Positions 1-7,284 are shown, counted from the stretch's first letter. The stretch: DNA of 64,000 nt from Verrucomicrobiia bacterium (GCA_022072455.1 JAJVHY010000012.1:169236-233235); one strand, 5' to 3'. Made by a program: numbers and translations. Notes: generated by a model not told the origin, from the sequence alone.

Positions 1-584
1 TCTATGGACTTCCCCTCGTGCGCACGCGCTTCCATGCCGGCGAGGTAGGCGGCCGCCACTTGCCGGTAACGTGGCAATCCGAAGAGCAACGTGATGTTGA
101 CGTTGATGCCCTCGCTGATGAGTTGCTGGATGGCGGGCAGCCCTGCCGCCGTCGCCGGGACTTTGATGAACACGTTGGGCCGGTCCAAGGCGGCCCACAA
201 CCGGCGGGCTTCCTCAATCGTGCCGGTGGTGTCATGCGCCAGGTGAGGATTGACCTCAAGGCTGACATAGCCATCCTTGGCATCCTCCGTGTCGTACACG
301 GGACGGAACACGTCGGCGGCGCTCTGCACGTCGCGCTGGCTGAGGGTCTCGTAAACTGCATTCGTGTCCTTCCCCGCAAGGGCCAGGGCGCGAATGTCCT
401 CGTCGTAATTCTGGCTGCCGGCGATGGCCTTCTCGAAGATGGACGGATTCGAGGTCATCCCTCGCAATCCATCTTCCTCAATCAAACGCCGTAGCGCGCC
501 ACTGGCGATCAGGTCGCGCCGGGTGTAGTCCAACCAGATGGACTGGCCGAACTCTTTCAGCTTCAACAGGGGGTTCTCTTTCAT
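1..584 (-). CDS. tal: Transaldolase, 3' end cut off by the window edge
   Basis: Transaldolase moves a dihydroxyacetone unit between sugar phosphates in the non-oxidative pentose phosphate pathway (cytoplasm). About 194 residues are visible and the frame is open to the window edge. The family motif MTSNPSIFEKAI lies near residue 43, YVSLEVNP near residue 105, and FIKVPAT (Schiff-base lysine) near residue 140, followed by GINVNITLLFG. These match the longer (about 360 residue) transaldolase type that is sometimes fused to glucose-6-phosphate isomerase, so a fusion beyond the edge cannot be excluded. The ATG at 584 starts MKENPLLKLKEFG, the usual N-terminus. It fits with phosphoketolase and acetate kinase further along, which also use pentose phosphate intermediates. 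Confidence 0.93.
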   Translation of the reverse strand, partial: MKENPLLKLKEFGQSIWLDYTRRDLIASGALRRLIEEDGLRGMTSNPSIFEKAIAGSQNYDEDIRALALAGKDTNAVYETLSQRDVQSAADVFRPVYDTEDAKDGYVSLEVNPHLAHDTTGTIEEARRLWAALDRPNVFIKVPATAAGLPAIQQLISEGINVNITLLFGLPRYRQVAAAYLAGMEARAHEGKSI

Positions 585-645
585 AATGGTATCCCGGGAT
601 GCTCGCTATGAGCACCGGTGACGTCTTTTAGTTGTACCGCCCGCC

Positions 646-882
646 TCACAAGTCCGCATGCGTGCCGTCGCAGAACGGCGCGGTATGGGTGTGCTTGCAC
701 TGGCAGAGCGCGACCCGTTTGGCCGCGTCGAGCTTGAATTCCAGCGGCTCGAAGCCCGTTCCTTTGTGCGAACCATCGCAAAACGGCTGGTTCTTTGACC
801 GCCCACACCGACACCACCAGTATGTCCCTGCTGCCAGGTCCAACACGGCCGGTTCTTTTGCTGCAATGATAGGTTCAGGCAT
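646..882 (-). CDS. CDGSH-type iron-sulfur protein, two CDGSH motifs
   Basis: A 78-residue protein with two iron-binding zf-CDGSH motifs: CRCGRSKNQPFCDGSH (residues 24-39) and CQCKHTHTAPFCDGTH (60-75). Each Cys3His set binds a redox-active 2Fe-2S cluster in this family, and tandem small forms are common in bacteria. The exact role is unknown; redox or iron sensing is usual. The start is ATG 882, preceded by a good ribosome site (AAAGGAG). It lies 28 bases after the end of the flavin reductase remnant, so the two were probably one redox operon. Confidence 0.9.
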   Translation of the reverse strand: MPEPIIAAKEPAVLDLAAGTYWWCRCGRSKNQPFCDGSHKGTGFEPLEFKLDAAKRVALCQCKHTHTAPFCDGTHADL

Positions 883-910
883 TGTGATTCTCCTTTGTTG
901 TTGAGGTTGC

Positions 911-1638
911 TTAGTATCCCGTGAACTTCGTCTGTCCATATACGCTTTCCGTCCATGCCGGCTTCGTGCAGCGCGTGGGTCACGCCTTCGACAAACCGGG
1001 GGCGGACCAGCGACATAACAGCCCCCGGCCGGTTCTTCCGGCAAATGCTGCCGCACGAAGTTCACATCCACATAACCTGTCAGACCGTTCCAGCCGGTCT
1101 TGGATTTCTCCGGCTGCGTCATCGTGGCCAGCAGGTGAAAACTCGCATCGTCTTTCGCCCACGCTTCCAGTTCCTCCAGAAACGCCGCCTGTTCGGGACA
1201 GCGATTCGCGTACACCAGCGTCAGATGCCGGGCCGACGACTGTTCCCGGGCATGCTTGATCATGCTGCGAAACGGCGTGATGCCAATCCCGCCTGCAAAC
1301 AAGACCACCGGCGCGTCCGAGTCTGGATCAAGGAGGAAGTTCCCTGACGGACCGTTGACGTTTACCGGCGTGCCGATGGGTACGTCGGCCAAGCTCCTTT
1401 TGAAGGCGCTCCCCGTCATGCGCACGGCAATCAGCACGAAGGGATCAGCCGGCGCGGAGGCGATGGAAAACGACCGCACGTTGCCTTTCGGATCGGGATA
1501 CGGCGGATCGGTCAGCCCAACACGAACGAACTGCCCCGGCTGGAATGAAAAACTCTGTCCCGCCAAATCCAAACGGAAGCTCATGGTCGCTTCCGCGACC
1601 TGCTTCCTTTCCGCAAGCTGGAATGTGAATTTCGCCAT
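911..1638 (-). pseudogene. FAD/NAD(P)-binding ferredoxin reductase-like oxidoreductase, frameshifted at the C-terminus
   Basis: The protein starts at ATG 1638. It shows the FAD motif RSFSIAS (55-61), the NAD(P) motif GGIGITPF (116-123) and YVAGPP near residue 208, typical of the ferredoxin-NADP reductase fold that passes electrons between NAD(P)H and iron-sulfur partners. After YVAGPP the reading frame is lost. The family ending is recoverable only with two single-base corrections: one in the C5 run near 1000 (giving RFVEGVTHALHEAG) and one near 923 (giving DEFTGY then TAA at 911). Corrected length is 241 residues, normal for the family. Uncorrected, the frame runs on and swallows the CDGSH gene. 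The two extra bases may be real decay or sequencing error. Confidence 0.75.
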
Positions 1639-1680
1639 AGCGTTTGTAGTCTCCGCCTAAAGACTGATGGTTGCAACACG

Positions 1681-1759
1681 TTCCGGAGTCGTCCATGTGA
1701 AACTTCGCTTCACAGATGGAGATGACCAGCGGCCTCCGGTTGATACAACACTTCCTCGG
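1681..1759 (-). repeat. Displaced copy of the 3' end of rnk (direct repeat A)
   Basis: These 79 bases match 3131-3209 with about nine mismatches and no gaps. Read on the minus strand they encode EEVLYQPEAAGHLHL and a stop, nearly the same as the last residues of Rnk, plus the bases after its stop codon. The copy begins immediately after the gdhA stop codon, so gdhA lies exactly between two direct copies. It is not part of an open gene. Confidence 0.85.
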
Positions 1760-1760
1760 C

Positions 1761-3026
1761 TCAAGGGAATAGACCCCGTAGTTGCTTGGCGTGAGCGATT
1801 TTGCTGATGCCAAGCGCCAGCGCGGCGTCCCGCATGTAAAGATTGTGCTTCTTGGAAAACTGGAGGACCTGGTGGAGGGCGGTCTCCAATTGCCGGTAGA
1901 GCTTGTCGTTTACTTCGGCTTCCGTCCAGAAGAAGCTTTGCAGATCCTGCACCCATTCAAAGTAGCTCACGATCACGCCGCCGGCGTTGCAGAGAATGTC
2001 GGGGATAAGGAAGATTGCCGGATTCTGCCGCAGAATCTCGTCCGCTTCGTACGTGGTCGGACCGTTGGCGGCTTCGGCCAGCACCCGGCATTTCAGCTTG
2101 CGGATGTTCTTCTCGGTGATCTGGCGTTCGAGCGCAGCCGGGATGAGTACATCGCACTCCAGTTCCAACAGTTGCTCGTTGGTAATGCGGTCGCCGACGC
2201 CTTTCAGCTCGCCGAAATGCTTGTGCGTGGCGGCATAGTCGATCAACGCGTTCACGTCGAGTCCTTGTGGATTGTAGAACCCGCCGGTGTAATCGCTCAC
2301 GGCGACCACTTTCGCGCCAAACCGGTGCAACTGCTGCGCGGCCACCGAGCCGACGTTGCCGAAACCTTGCACGACGATCCGCGAACCTTCGGATGGCATC
2401 TTCAGATTTTCCAGCGTGCGGTTGACAAGATACGCCACGCCCCGGCCCGTCGCTTCGCGGCGACCGGCTGAGCCACCGAGAGCGACCGGCTTGCCGGTCA
2501 CGATTTGCGGGACGGGATTCCCCACGTGCATTGAGTACGTGTCCATCATCCAGGCCATGACCTGCTCGTTCGTACCGAGGTCCGGCGCCATCACGTCGAT
2601 GTGCGGCCCGATGAACGGGATCATCTCCTGGGTATAGCGTCGCGTCATCCGTTCGAGTTCGCCGCTGCTCATCTGGCGCGGGTCGCATGTGACTCCGCCT
2701 TTTGCGCCCCCGTACGGCAGTCCGCACAGTGAACACTTCCAGCTCATCCACATTGCCAACGCCGCCACTTCGCCGAGTGTCACCTCAGGGTGATACCGGA
2801 GACCGCCCTTGGTCGGCCCGACCGACAAATGATGCTGCACCCGGTATCCCGTGAACATCTCCGTGTGTCCGTCGTCCATTCGGGTCGGGATGGTCACGAT
2901 GAACGCGCGTCGGGGCACTTTGGTACGGGCGCGTTCGCCTTGCGGGAGATTGAGGAAGTCGGCAACACGATCATACTGCTGACAGGCCATCGCGAATGCC
3001 GGTGACTGCATGAATGCATCAATCAT
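1761..3026 (-). CDS. gdhA: Glu/Leu/Phe/Val dehydrogenase, probable glutamate dehydrogenase
   Basis: Catalyses reversible oxidative deamination of glutamate to 2-oxoglutarate and ammonia with NAD(P). It is 421 residues, the usual length for the hexameric family. Seen: GPTKGGLR (70-77), LPYGGAKGGV with the catalytic lysine (103-112), APDLGTNE (147-154) and the Rossmann motif GFGNVG (221-226). The start is ATG 3026 with a strong ribosome site (GAGGAAGG). The gene stands alone, bounded by direct copies of the rnk 3' end, which suggests it arrived as a cassette. Coenzyme preference and strict glutamate specificity cannot be read from the sequence. Confidence 0.94.
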   Translation of the reverse strand: MIDAFMQSPAFAMACQQYDRVADFLNLPQGERARTKVPRRAFIVTIPTRMDDGHTEMFTGYRVQHHLSVGPTKGGLRYHPEVTLGEVAALAMWMSWKCSLCGLPYGGAKGGVTCDPRQMSSGELERMTRRYTQEMIPFIGPHIDVMAPDLGTNEQVMAWMMDTYSMHVGNPVPQIVTGKPVALGGSAGRREATGRGVAYLVNRTLENLKMPSEGSRIVVQGFGNVGSVAAQQLHRFGAKVVAVSDYTGGFYNPQGLDVNALIDYAATHKHFGELKGVGDRITNEQLLELECDVLIPAALERQITEKNIRKLKCRVLAEAANGPTTYEADEILRQNPAIFLIPDILCNAGGVIVSYFEWVQDLQSFFWTEAEVNDKLYRQLETALHQVLQFSKKHNLYMRDAALALGISKIAHAKQLRGLFP

Positions 3027-3130
3027 GAATGTGCCTTCCTCAAAGGGAACACGCGCATCTCAGCGGTATTCTTTGGCCTGAGAATACTACGTCTCCCTCA
3101 ATTGTTTCTAGCCCCATTGTTGGACACGCG

Positions 3131-3209
3131 CTCCGGAGTCGTCCGCATGAAACTGCGCTTCATAGATGGAGATGGCCAGCGGCCTCCGGTTGATACAACA
3201 CTTTCTCGA
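3131..3209 (-). repeat. 3' end of rnk, direct repeat B (native copy)
   Basis: This is the intact partner of the repeat at 1681-1759, displaced by exactly 1450 bases. It covers the last codons of rnk and about 29 bases beyond the stop. Confidence 0.85.
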
Positions 3210-3576
3210 CCCGCAGGCGCACCGAACCGGCAGGCACGTTCCACGAGAATTCATCGCCGACGCGCTGGCCGAGCATCGCCGTGCCAATCGGCGCGACCAC
3301 GGAAATTTTGTCGTGCTCGATGTCGGCATTGCCGGGGAAGACCAGCGTGAAGGTCATTTCTTCGTCGGCGTCCAAGTCGCGCAGCCGCGCCTTGGAATTC
3401 ATGGTGATCACATCCGGCGGCACGTCCGCCGGCAGGACCACGCGGGCGTTTTCCAGTTCGGACCGCAACGCCCGCAGGTCTTCCCGTGAGTCCTCCAGGC
3501 CTTCGAGGAGCGTGCGGAGTCGCTTCAAGTCGGGTTCAGTGATGTAAACAAGCCGTGTCTTTGTGATGGTTTTCAT
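3160..3576 (-). CDS. rnk: Rnk/GreA-C-like nucleoside diphosphate kinase regulator
   Basis: A 138-residue protein with an N-terminal helical stretch (residues 10-45) and a C-terminal GreA/GreB-type domain (VVLPADVPPDVITMNSKARL, then EEMTFTLVFPGNAD and VAPIGTAMLGQRVGDEFSW). This is the architecture of Rnk proteins, which bind RNA polymerase and influence nucleotide pools. The ATG at 3576 gives the usual start, but there is only a weak ribosome site in front of it. The frame is open upstream through a truncated Rossmann domain to a strong start at 3996, so the cell may make a 278-residue fusion instead. It is downstream of hpf and the response regulators, in line with a growth-arrest role. Confidence 0.85.
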   Translation of the reverse strand: MKTITKTRLVYITEPDLKRLRTLLEGLEDSREDLRALRSELENARVVLPADVPPDVITMNSKARLRDLDADEEMTFTLVFPGNADIEHDKISVVAPIGTAMLGQRVGDEFSWNVPAGSVRLRVEKVLYQPEAAGHLHL

Positions 3577-3996
3577 AGTGCTTTCGCTTTCATTGGTTGA
3601 TTGTGGTGTCCCGCCGCGACTGGCCGCGAAGATCGGCAGCGTGTCCAGGTCCGTCAGATCGAGCACGACATTGATCCGATGTCGCCGCAACAGCCGGTGA
3701 TACTCCGCCGTGTCGTCCGGAAAATCGAACCGGCGGCGGATGAAGTCATAATGCAGTTTCTGCGGCGTGAGTTGCCGATTATGGAGCAGACCGTCCTGCT
3801 GATCCACGCAGACCAGGCTCTTCCAGTATCCGCGGATCGGTTTCAAGCGCCGCAGAAACGCCTGCGCCACATGCCCCGACGCGCCCAGAATCAGCAGGTT
3901 CGGCGACCCGCCGGCTTCCGCGTGTATCTCGCGCGTCGGCGCGAACGCCCTGACTTCACTGCCGGCAGAAGTGGTTGTTGAGGTTTCTCGAAACAT
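3577..3996 (-). pseudogene. Truncated NAD(P)-binding Rossmann protein, in frame with rnk
   Basis: ATG 3996 has an excellent ribosome site (AGGAGG) 13 bases after the hpf stop codon. The reading frame encodes NLLILGASGHVAQAFLRRL (a Rossmann beta-alpha-beta with GASGHV), then about 75 residues ending near DTLPIFAASRGG, and continues without a stop into rnk. The glycine motif and the following strand pattern resemble saccharopine dehydrogenase-like proteins, but the catalytic remainder is absent. Either this is a deletion remnant fused to rnk, or a 278-residue Rossmann-Rnk fusion is produced. The sequence supports both readings. Confidence 0.6.
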
Positions 3997-4009
3997 GATG
4001 CTCCTCCTG

Positions 4010-4366
4010 TTATGGGCCGATTCTTTCCAGCTCGACTGTTCCTCTCTGGAAAGCGAACCCGCGCTGCGGACGCGCCCGCCGTGCAAGCAAACTTGTCTTT
4101 CGTTTACGGAGACGGCGTTCGATCTTTTCCGCCACGGCGTCGAGCGCCGTGAGCGCATCGGTGGCGGTGTGCTCGGCATGCAAGTCGCGACCGGGAATCT
4201 CGTAATGGACGCGGACGATAAACTGCGCGAGGGTCGGGCGGTGGAGATGCACTCGCGCCCGGAGCGCCTGCGGCGCGTATTTGGCGACGCGGCCAATCTT
4301 CGTGTAGATGGCTTGCTTCAAGTCATCATCGAGCGCCACGCGTTTGGTGTGAATCAGGATGTTCAT
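4010..4366 (-). CDS. hpf: Ribosome hibernation promoting factor / RaiA family
   Basis: A 118-residue protein of the HPF/YfiA fold: beta strand MNILIHTKRVALDDDLKQAI, then RVHLHRPTLAQFIVRVHYEIPG and DALTALDAVAEKIERRLRKRK. These small proteins bind the 30S decoding site and inactivate ribosomes during starvation or energy stress. It has no long-form C-terminal dimerisation domain, so it is the short type with a basic tail. The start codon overlaps the stop of the upstream receiver gene by four bases, so the two are translationally coupled. Confidence 0.88.
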   Translation of the reverse strand: MNILIHTKRVALDDDLKQAIYTKIGRVAKYAPQALRARVHLHRPTLAQFIVRVHYEIPGRDLHAEHTATDALTALDAVAEKIERRLRKRKTSLLARRARPQRGFAFQRGTVELERIGP

Positions 4367-4839
4367 GCTCGTTTTTCCTCCACAGTTGATTGTCGCATCG
4401 CTTCCCGGACCAAGTCTAAGAACTGCTCCACCCGGAAGGGGCGTTCGAGATAGGCAAAACAATCCGTCTTTTGCGCAAACTCGATGCCCGGAGCTTCCGC
4501 GACAGCGATGACTCGAAGATTGGGAAACTCCGACCGGCGAGCGCGAGCTAATGTACCGGCGCCGAGTTGAATGACGGAAGTGCTGGCGACGACCACGCGG
4601 AATGAACCGTCGCCGCGCCGGAGTGTGTCGAGCGCCTCTCGCAGACTGCCAGCCCCGCACGCGGGCAGTCCGTGGTTGTTCAGGAGATAAACGAACGTGA
4701 TGAGTGGGGCGATGTTCTCGTCCACAACCAGTACCGCCGGGCCCTCACGCTTGCCGGGTTTCAGGCGCGGTCTGTCGCTCAACCACGGGCTGAGATCGTG
4801 CAACCATGTCGTGTACCTGTATCCGCTGAACGCATTCAT
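4363..4839 (-). CDS. Degenerate (pseudo-) receiver domain protein
   Basis: A 158-residue protein with a receiver-like fold after about 50 residues: AVLVVDENIAPLITFVYLLNNHG, alternating hydrophobic strands, and a YLERPFRVEQFLDLVREAM ending. The acidic pair is reduced to DE, the phosphoacceptor region reads VVVASTSV with no aspartate, and the conserved lysine before the final proline is arginine (ERPF). It should not be phosphorylated in the normal way. It sits between a canonical receiver (overlap 4 bases) and hpf (overlap 4 bases). The start MNAFSGYRY at 4839 was chosen because it overlaps the upstream stop codon. Confidence 0.75.
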   Translation of the reverse strand: MNAFSGYRYTTWLHDLSPWLSDRPRLKPGKREGPAVLVVDENIAPLITFVYLLNNHGLPACGAGSLREALDTLRRGDGSFRVVVASTSVIQLGAGTLARARRSEFPNLRVIAVAEAPGIEFAQKTDCFAYLERPFRVEQFLDLVREAMRQSTVEEKRA

Positions 4840-5231
4840 GCCACCATCACCTCCGCTTCGGTCACACCGCTCAAGGCGGCTTGCACTGCCGAGGTGATAA
4901 GCGCACCGCTCAAGGGTTTCTCCAGTACTGCCGCCGCACCCCACAGCACCGCCGCGTCCCGGACATCCTCATCGTAAAACGGGGTCATCAGGATGACTGG
5001 CAACTGCGGATACCGGCGGTGGATATGCTGTAACAGTTCCAGCCCGTTCATGCGGGGCATCTCCATGTCGCTGAGCACGACGGTCACGTCTTCCGTGGCC
5101 AAGAGGTTCATGGCTTCGTCACCGCTGGCGGCTTCCAGCGGCTCAAATCCCTGTCGCCAGAGCAAGCGCGCAGCGGCTTGCCGGTGCTGGGGATGATCGT
5201 CCACTACGAGGACTCGAATGTTTGGATTCAT
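4836..5231 (-). CDS. Receiver-only response regulator
   Basis: A 131-residue single receiver domain with all phosphorylation residues: DD at 11-12, phosphoacceptor D55 in LSDMEMP, T in LMTPF (83) and K105 in LEKPL. There is no output domain, so it works CheY/DivK-like by protein contact. It is the first gene of the receiver - pseudoreceiver - hpf - rnk unit, each overlapping or nearly touching the next. Unlike the three receivers at 5264, 5950 and 27397 it has no sigma-54-like promoter upstream. Confidence 0.88.
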   Translation of the reverse strand: MNPNIRVLVVDDHPQHRQAAARLLWRQGFEPLEAASGDEAMNLLATEDVTVVLSDMEMPRMNGLELLQHIHRRYPQLPVILMTPFYDEDVRDAAVLWGAAAVLEKPLSGALITSAVQAALSGVTEAEVMVA

Positions 5232-5263
5232 GATATGTTCTCTCTTGCTTGACTTGTTTTGCT

Positions 5264-5692
5264 TTACCAACCGTCCCATACCGGCGAGGAACGCCACGCT
5301 GGCGTCGCGCCGGTCAGCGCCCGATGCACTGCGCCGAGGAATTCGTCCAGCTCCAGCGGCTTGCACAGATACTGAAACGCTCCGTTGTGCATCGCCTCGC
5401 CCAACTCGCACCAGTCGCCAAACGCCGTGATGACGATGACCGGCAATTCTGGGAAGTCCTGCTTCAAAATGGTCAGCAACTGTGTGCCCTTAAGGCCCGG
5501 CATCAACACATCCGTGACCACGAGGTCGGGCGGCGGTTCTCCCGTGCTGAGATACGTCAGCGCAGTCGCTGCGTCGGGCTTGGCGATCACGGTATAACCG
5601 TTGCGTTGCAGCAGCTTGGTCAACGCCGTGCGCAACTCGTCATCGTCGTCCACGAGAAGGACCCGGTAGTTTTTTTGTGTCGTGTCTTTCAT
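5264..5692 (-). CDS. Receiver-only response regulator (sigma-54 group, copy 1)
   Basis: A 142-residue receiver with an acidic DDDDE patch (15-19), phosphoacceptor D61 in VVTDVLMPG, ITAFGDW near 89 and K111 in LCKPLE. It has no output domain. It is a clear paralogue of 5950-6357 and 27397-27870, with the same spacing of key residues. The start at ATG 5692 begins right before the fold. There is no clear ribosome site, and a GG-N10-GC promoter ends two bases before the ATG, so the message may be essentially leaderless. The partner kinase is unknown. Confidence 0.88.
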   Translation of the reverse strand: MKDTTQKNYRVLLVDDDDELRTALTKLLQRNGYTVIAKPDAATALTYLSTGEPPPDLVVTDVLMPGLKGTQLLTILKQDFPELPVIVITAFGDWCELGEAMHNGAFQYLCKPLELDEFLGAVHRALTGATPAWRSSPVWDGW

Positions 5693-5704
5693 GCCTGTCG
5701 CTTT

Positions 5705-5720
5705 AGCAACGACAATGCCA
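5705..5720 (-). promoter_or_regulatory. Predicted sigma-54 (-24/-12) promoter, copy 1
   Basis: On the minus strand: TGGCAT-TGTCG-TTGCT, with exactly ten bases between GG and GC, matching the RpoN consensus TGGCAC-N5-TTGCW. The predicted transcript start is 5694, two bases before the ATG of the receiver gene. The element is conserved at the same place in front of two paralogues, while the sequence between it and the upstream palindromes is not. Confidence 0.65.
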
Positions 5721-5773
5721 GCGCCAGAAAAGCCCGATTTACTGAGGTTTCTGTGACGACTCATCCGGCAAAC

Positions 5774-5819
5774 GCGACACGTCGCCGCACCCGCAGTGGG
5801 CGCAACGGCAAGTTGCCGC
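5774..5819 (-). promoter_or_regulatory. Tandem palindrome upstream activator element, copy 1
   Basis: Two 15-base palindrome-like sites separated by 16 bases: distal GCGGCAACTTGCCGT and proximal GCGGCGACGTGTCGC (minus strand), with TGCGCCCA conserved in the spacer. It lies at about -80 to -125 from the predicted sigma-54 start, the normal position for a bacterial enhancer-binding protein. The same 46-base arrangement occurs at 6437-6482 and 27942-27987. Confidence 0.6.
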
Positions 5820-5949
5820 AGGCGACGCGCACGGGCTTCCGCGGTGTTGTTGGAGGAAGAAGTGAAGCGACCTCGCAGCTTCGCGGGTGTTGGATGAGTA
5901 CTGCGGGCGAAAAGCCAGTCGCACGCTGGTCAGAGTGACCGGCCGGCCT

Positions 5950-6357
5950 CTACCGGCCTTGTACGACCGGCCGGTGTTTCAAAGCGCGGCGCACCGTGTC
6001 GAGGAACGCCTCGATCTCCAGCGGTTTGCAGAGGTAGGCGGCCGCCCCCTTGCTGCGGGACTTGTAGTAACCACCAAGGTCTCCAAACGCTGTGATCAAG
6101 ATCACTGGAAGATCGGGAATATCCGCTTTCAGGAGGTGAAGAAACTCCATGCCGTTAATATCCGGCATCACCACATCGCTAATGACCAGATCAAATGTCT
6201 CCTCGTTGCCGGCGAGACAACGGACGGCGCTGGTCACGTCGGGTTGGGCGGTGACGGAATAGCCTTCGTGCTGCAACAGTTTCGTCAGTGCCTTGCGCAC
6301 TTCGTCGTCGTCATCCACCAGTAAGATGCGGTATTCTTTATCCGTGATCTGGCTCAT
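5950..6357 (-). CDS. Receiver-only response regulator (sigma-54 group, copy 2)
   Basis: A 135-residue receiver: DDDDE patch (15-19), phosphoacceptor D61 in VISDVVMPD, LITAFGD near 88 and K111 in LCKPLE. There is no output domain. It is very close in sequence to the 27397-27870 protein (both have KLLQHEGYSVTA and the GYYKS/DYYKS stretch) and a little further from 5264-5692. ATG 6357 directly follows a predicted -24/-12 promoter, giving a two-base leader. It is probably a signalling node receiving phosphate from an unlinked kinase. Confidence 0.88.
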   Translation of the reverse strand: MSQITDKEYRILLVDDDDEVRKALTKLLQHEGYSVTAQPDVTSAVRCLAGNEETFDLVISDVVMPDINGMEFLHLLKADIPDLPVILITAFGDLGGYYKSRSKGAAAYLCKPLEIEAFLDTVRRALKHRPVVQGR

Positions 6358-6369
6358 GCCGTCCCGCTT

Positions 6370-6385
6370 AGCTACGACTGTGCCA
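6370..6385 (-). promoter_or_regulatory. Predicted sigma-54 (-24/-12) promoter, copy 2
   Basis: Minus strand TGGCAC-AGTCG-TAGCT. The -24 box is a perfect match and GG-N10-GC spacing is kept; the -12 box has one change. Predicted start is 6359, two bases before the ATG at 6357. Confidence 0.62.
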
Positions 6386-6436
6386 GCGTTGGAATCGCAC
6401 GAATGCAGAGGTTTTCGCAACGACTCGACGCGGAGG

Positions 6437-6482
6437 GCGACACGCTGCCGCACGCGCCCTGGGCGCAGCGGCAAGTTGTCGC
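6437..6482 (-). promoter_or_regulatory. Tandem palindrome upstream activator element, copy 2
   Basis: Two sites, GCGACAACTTGCCGC and GCGGCAGCGTGTCGC (minus strand), separated by 16 bases that begin TGCGCCCA. It is positioned at about -78 to -123 from the predicted start, with the same 46-base length as the other two copies. Confidence 0.6.
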
Positions 6483-6556
6483 AATGAAACGTAACGAACC
6501 GACGGATCATCACCGGATCGGTGGTCGGGACATGATGCCAGGCCGTTGTTGCCAAC

Positions 6557-7090
6557 TCAGACATTCCGGTTCTTCTTCGGGCGAAAGGCGCGCCCTGCCG
6601 AATTCGCTTTCCACGCGCGCACAGTGAGGACGGGACAGGATGCGTGACGCACCACGTATTCTGCGGTGCTACCGAGAAACACGCGCTTGAGCCCGGTGCG
6701 GCCATGGGTGGAAATGACAATCAAATCGATGCCCAACGTTCCGGCCGTCTCGACGATGACATCTCCCGGATGACCGTCTTTGATGACCGTCACGAGCGGC
6801 CGCTTGCTCCGAATCGAGCGGGCCAGATCGTCCAGTTTCTTCTTCCCGCTGCGTCGCAGATCTTCGATGAGCGCGGGATAATCCAACGCCGCGTAATCGC
6901 CGCTGGTAGGGTAATAATCGGCGTGAATCACATGCACCAACACGATGCCCGCTCGAAATTGCCGGGCAATCGGAAGCGCATAATTCAGCGCGTCCTCCGA
7001 GCACCAGGAAAAATCAATGGGCACGAGGATGTTTTTCAGCCGGAACGGCCAGGCGGCAACTTTTGGGTTGGACGTTGGTTTGCTGTTCAT
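6557..7090 (-). CDS. Universal stress protein (UspA family, ATP-binding type)
   Basis: A 177-residue single Usp domain: KNILVPIDFSWCSEDALNYA near the start, VTVIKDGHPGDVIVETAG in the middle, and the ATP-binding signature STHGRTGLKRVFLGSTAEYV toward the end. Nucleotide-binding Usp proteins act in starvation, hypoxia and oxidative stress responses, usually as dimers in the cytoplasm. Start ATG 7090 has a good ribosome site (AGGAGGG). It is a monocistronic-looking gene between the receiver genes and a small YHS-like protein. Confidence 0.93.
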   Translation of the reverse strand: MNSKPTSNPKVAAWPFRLKNILVPIDFSWCSEDALNYALPIARQFRAGIVLVHVIHADYYPTSGDYAALDYPALIEDLRRSGKKKLDDLARSIRSKRPLVTVIKDGHPGDVIVETAGTLGIDLIVISTHGRTGLKRVFLGSTAEYVVRHASCPVLTVRAWKANSAGRAFRPKKNRNV

Positions 7091-7284
7091 ACTGATACCC
7101 TCCTGTGATCGATGGTTTTGCCAGTCGAATTTGTCTCCCGCTTCTCCATTTGGCAGTTCCAACGAGAACTTTTCAAGGAAACTCTCGCGAAAGATCAGTG
7201 GCTCAACGCCACCACAGCGATTCAATCGGGAGCAAAATTCTCAACCTGTCAGAGATTAGGTTAAATCGAGTCACAGCTTCGCGC

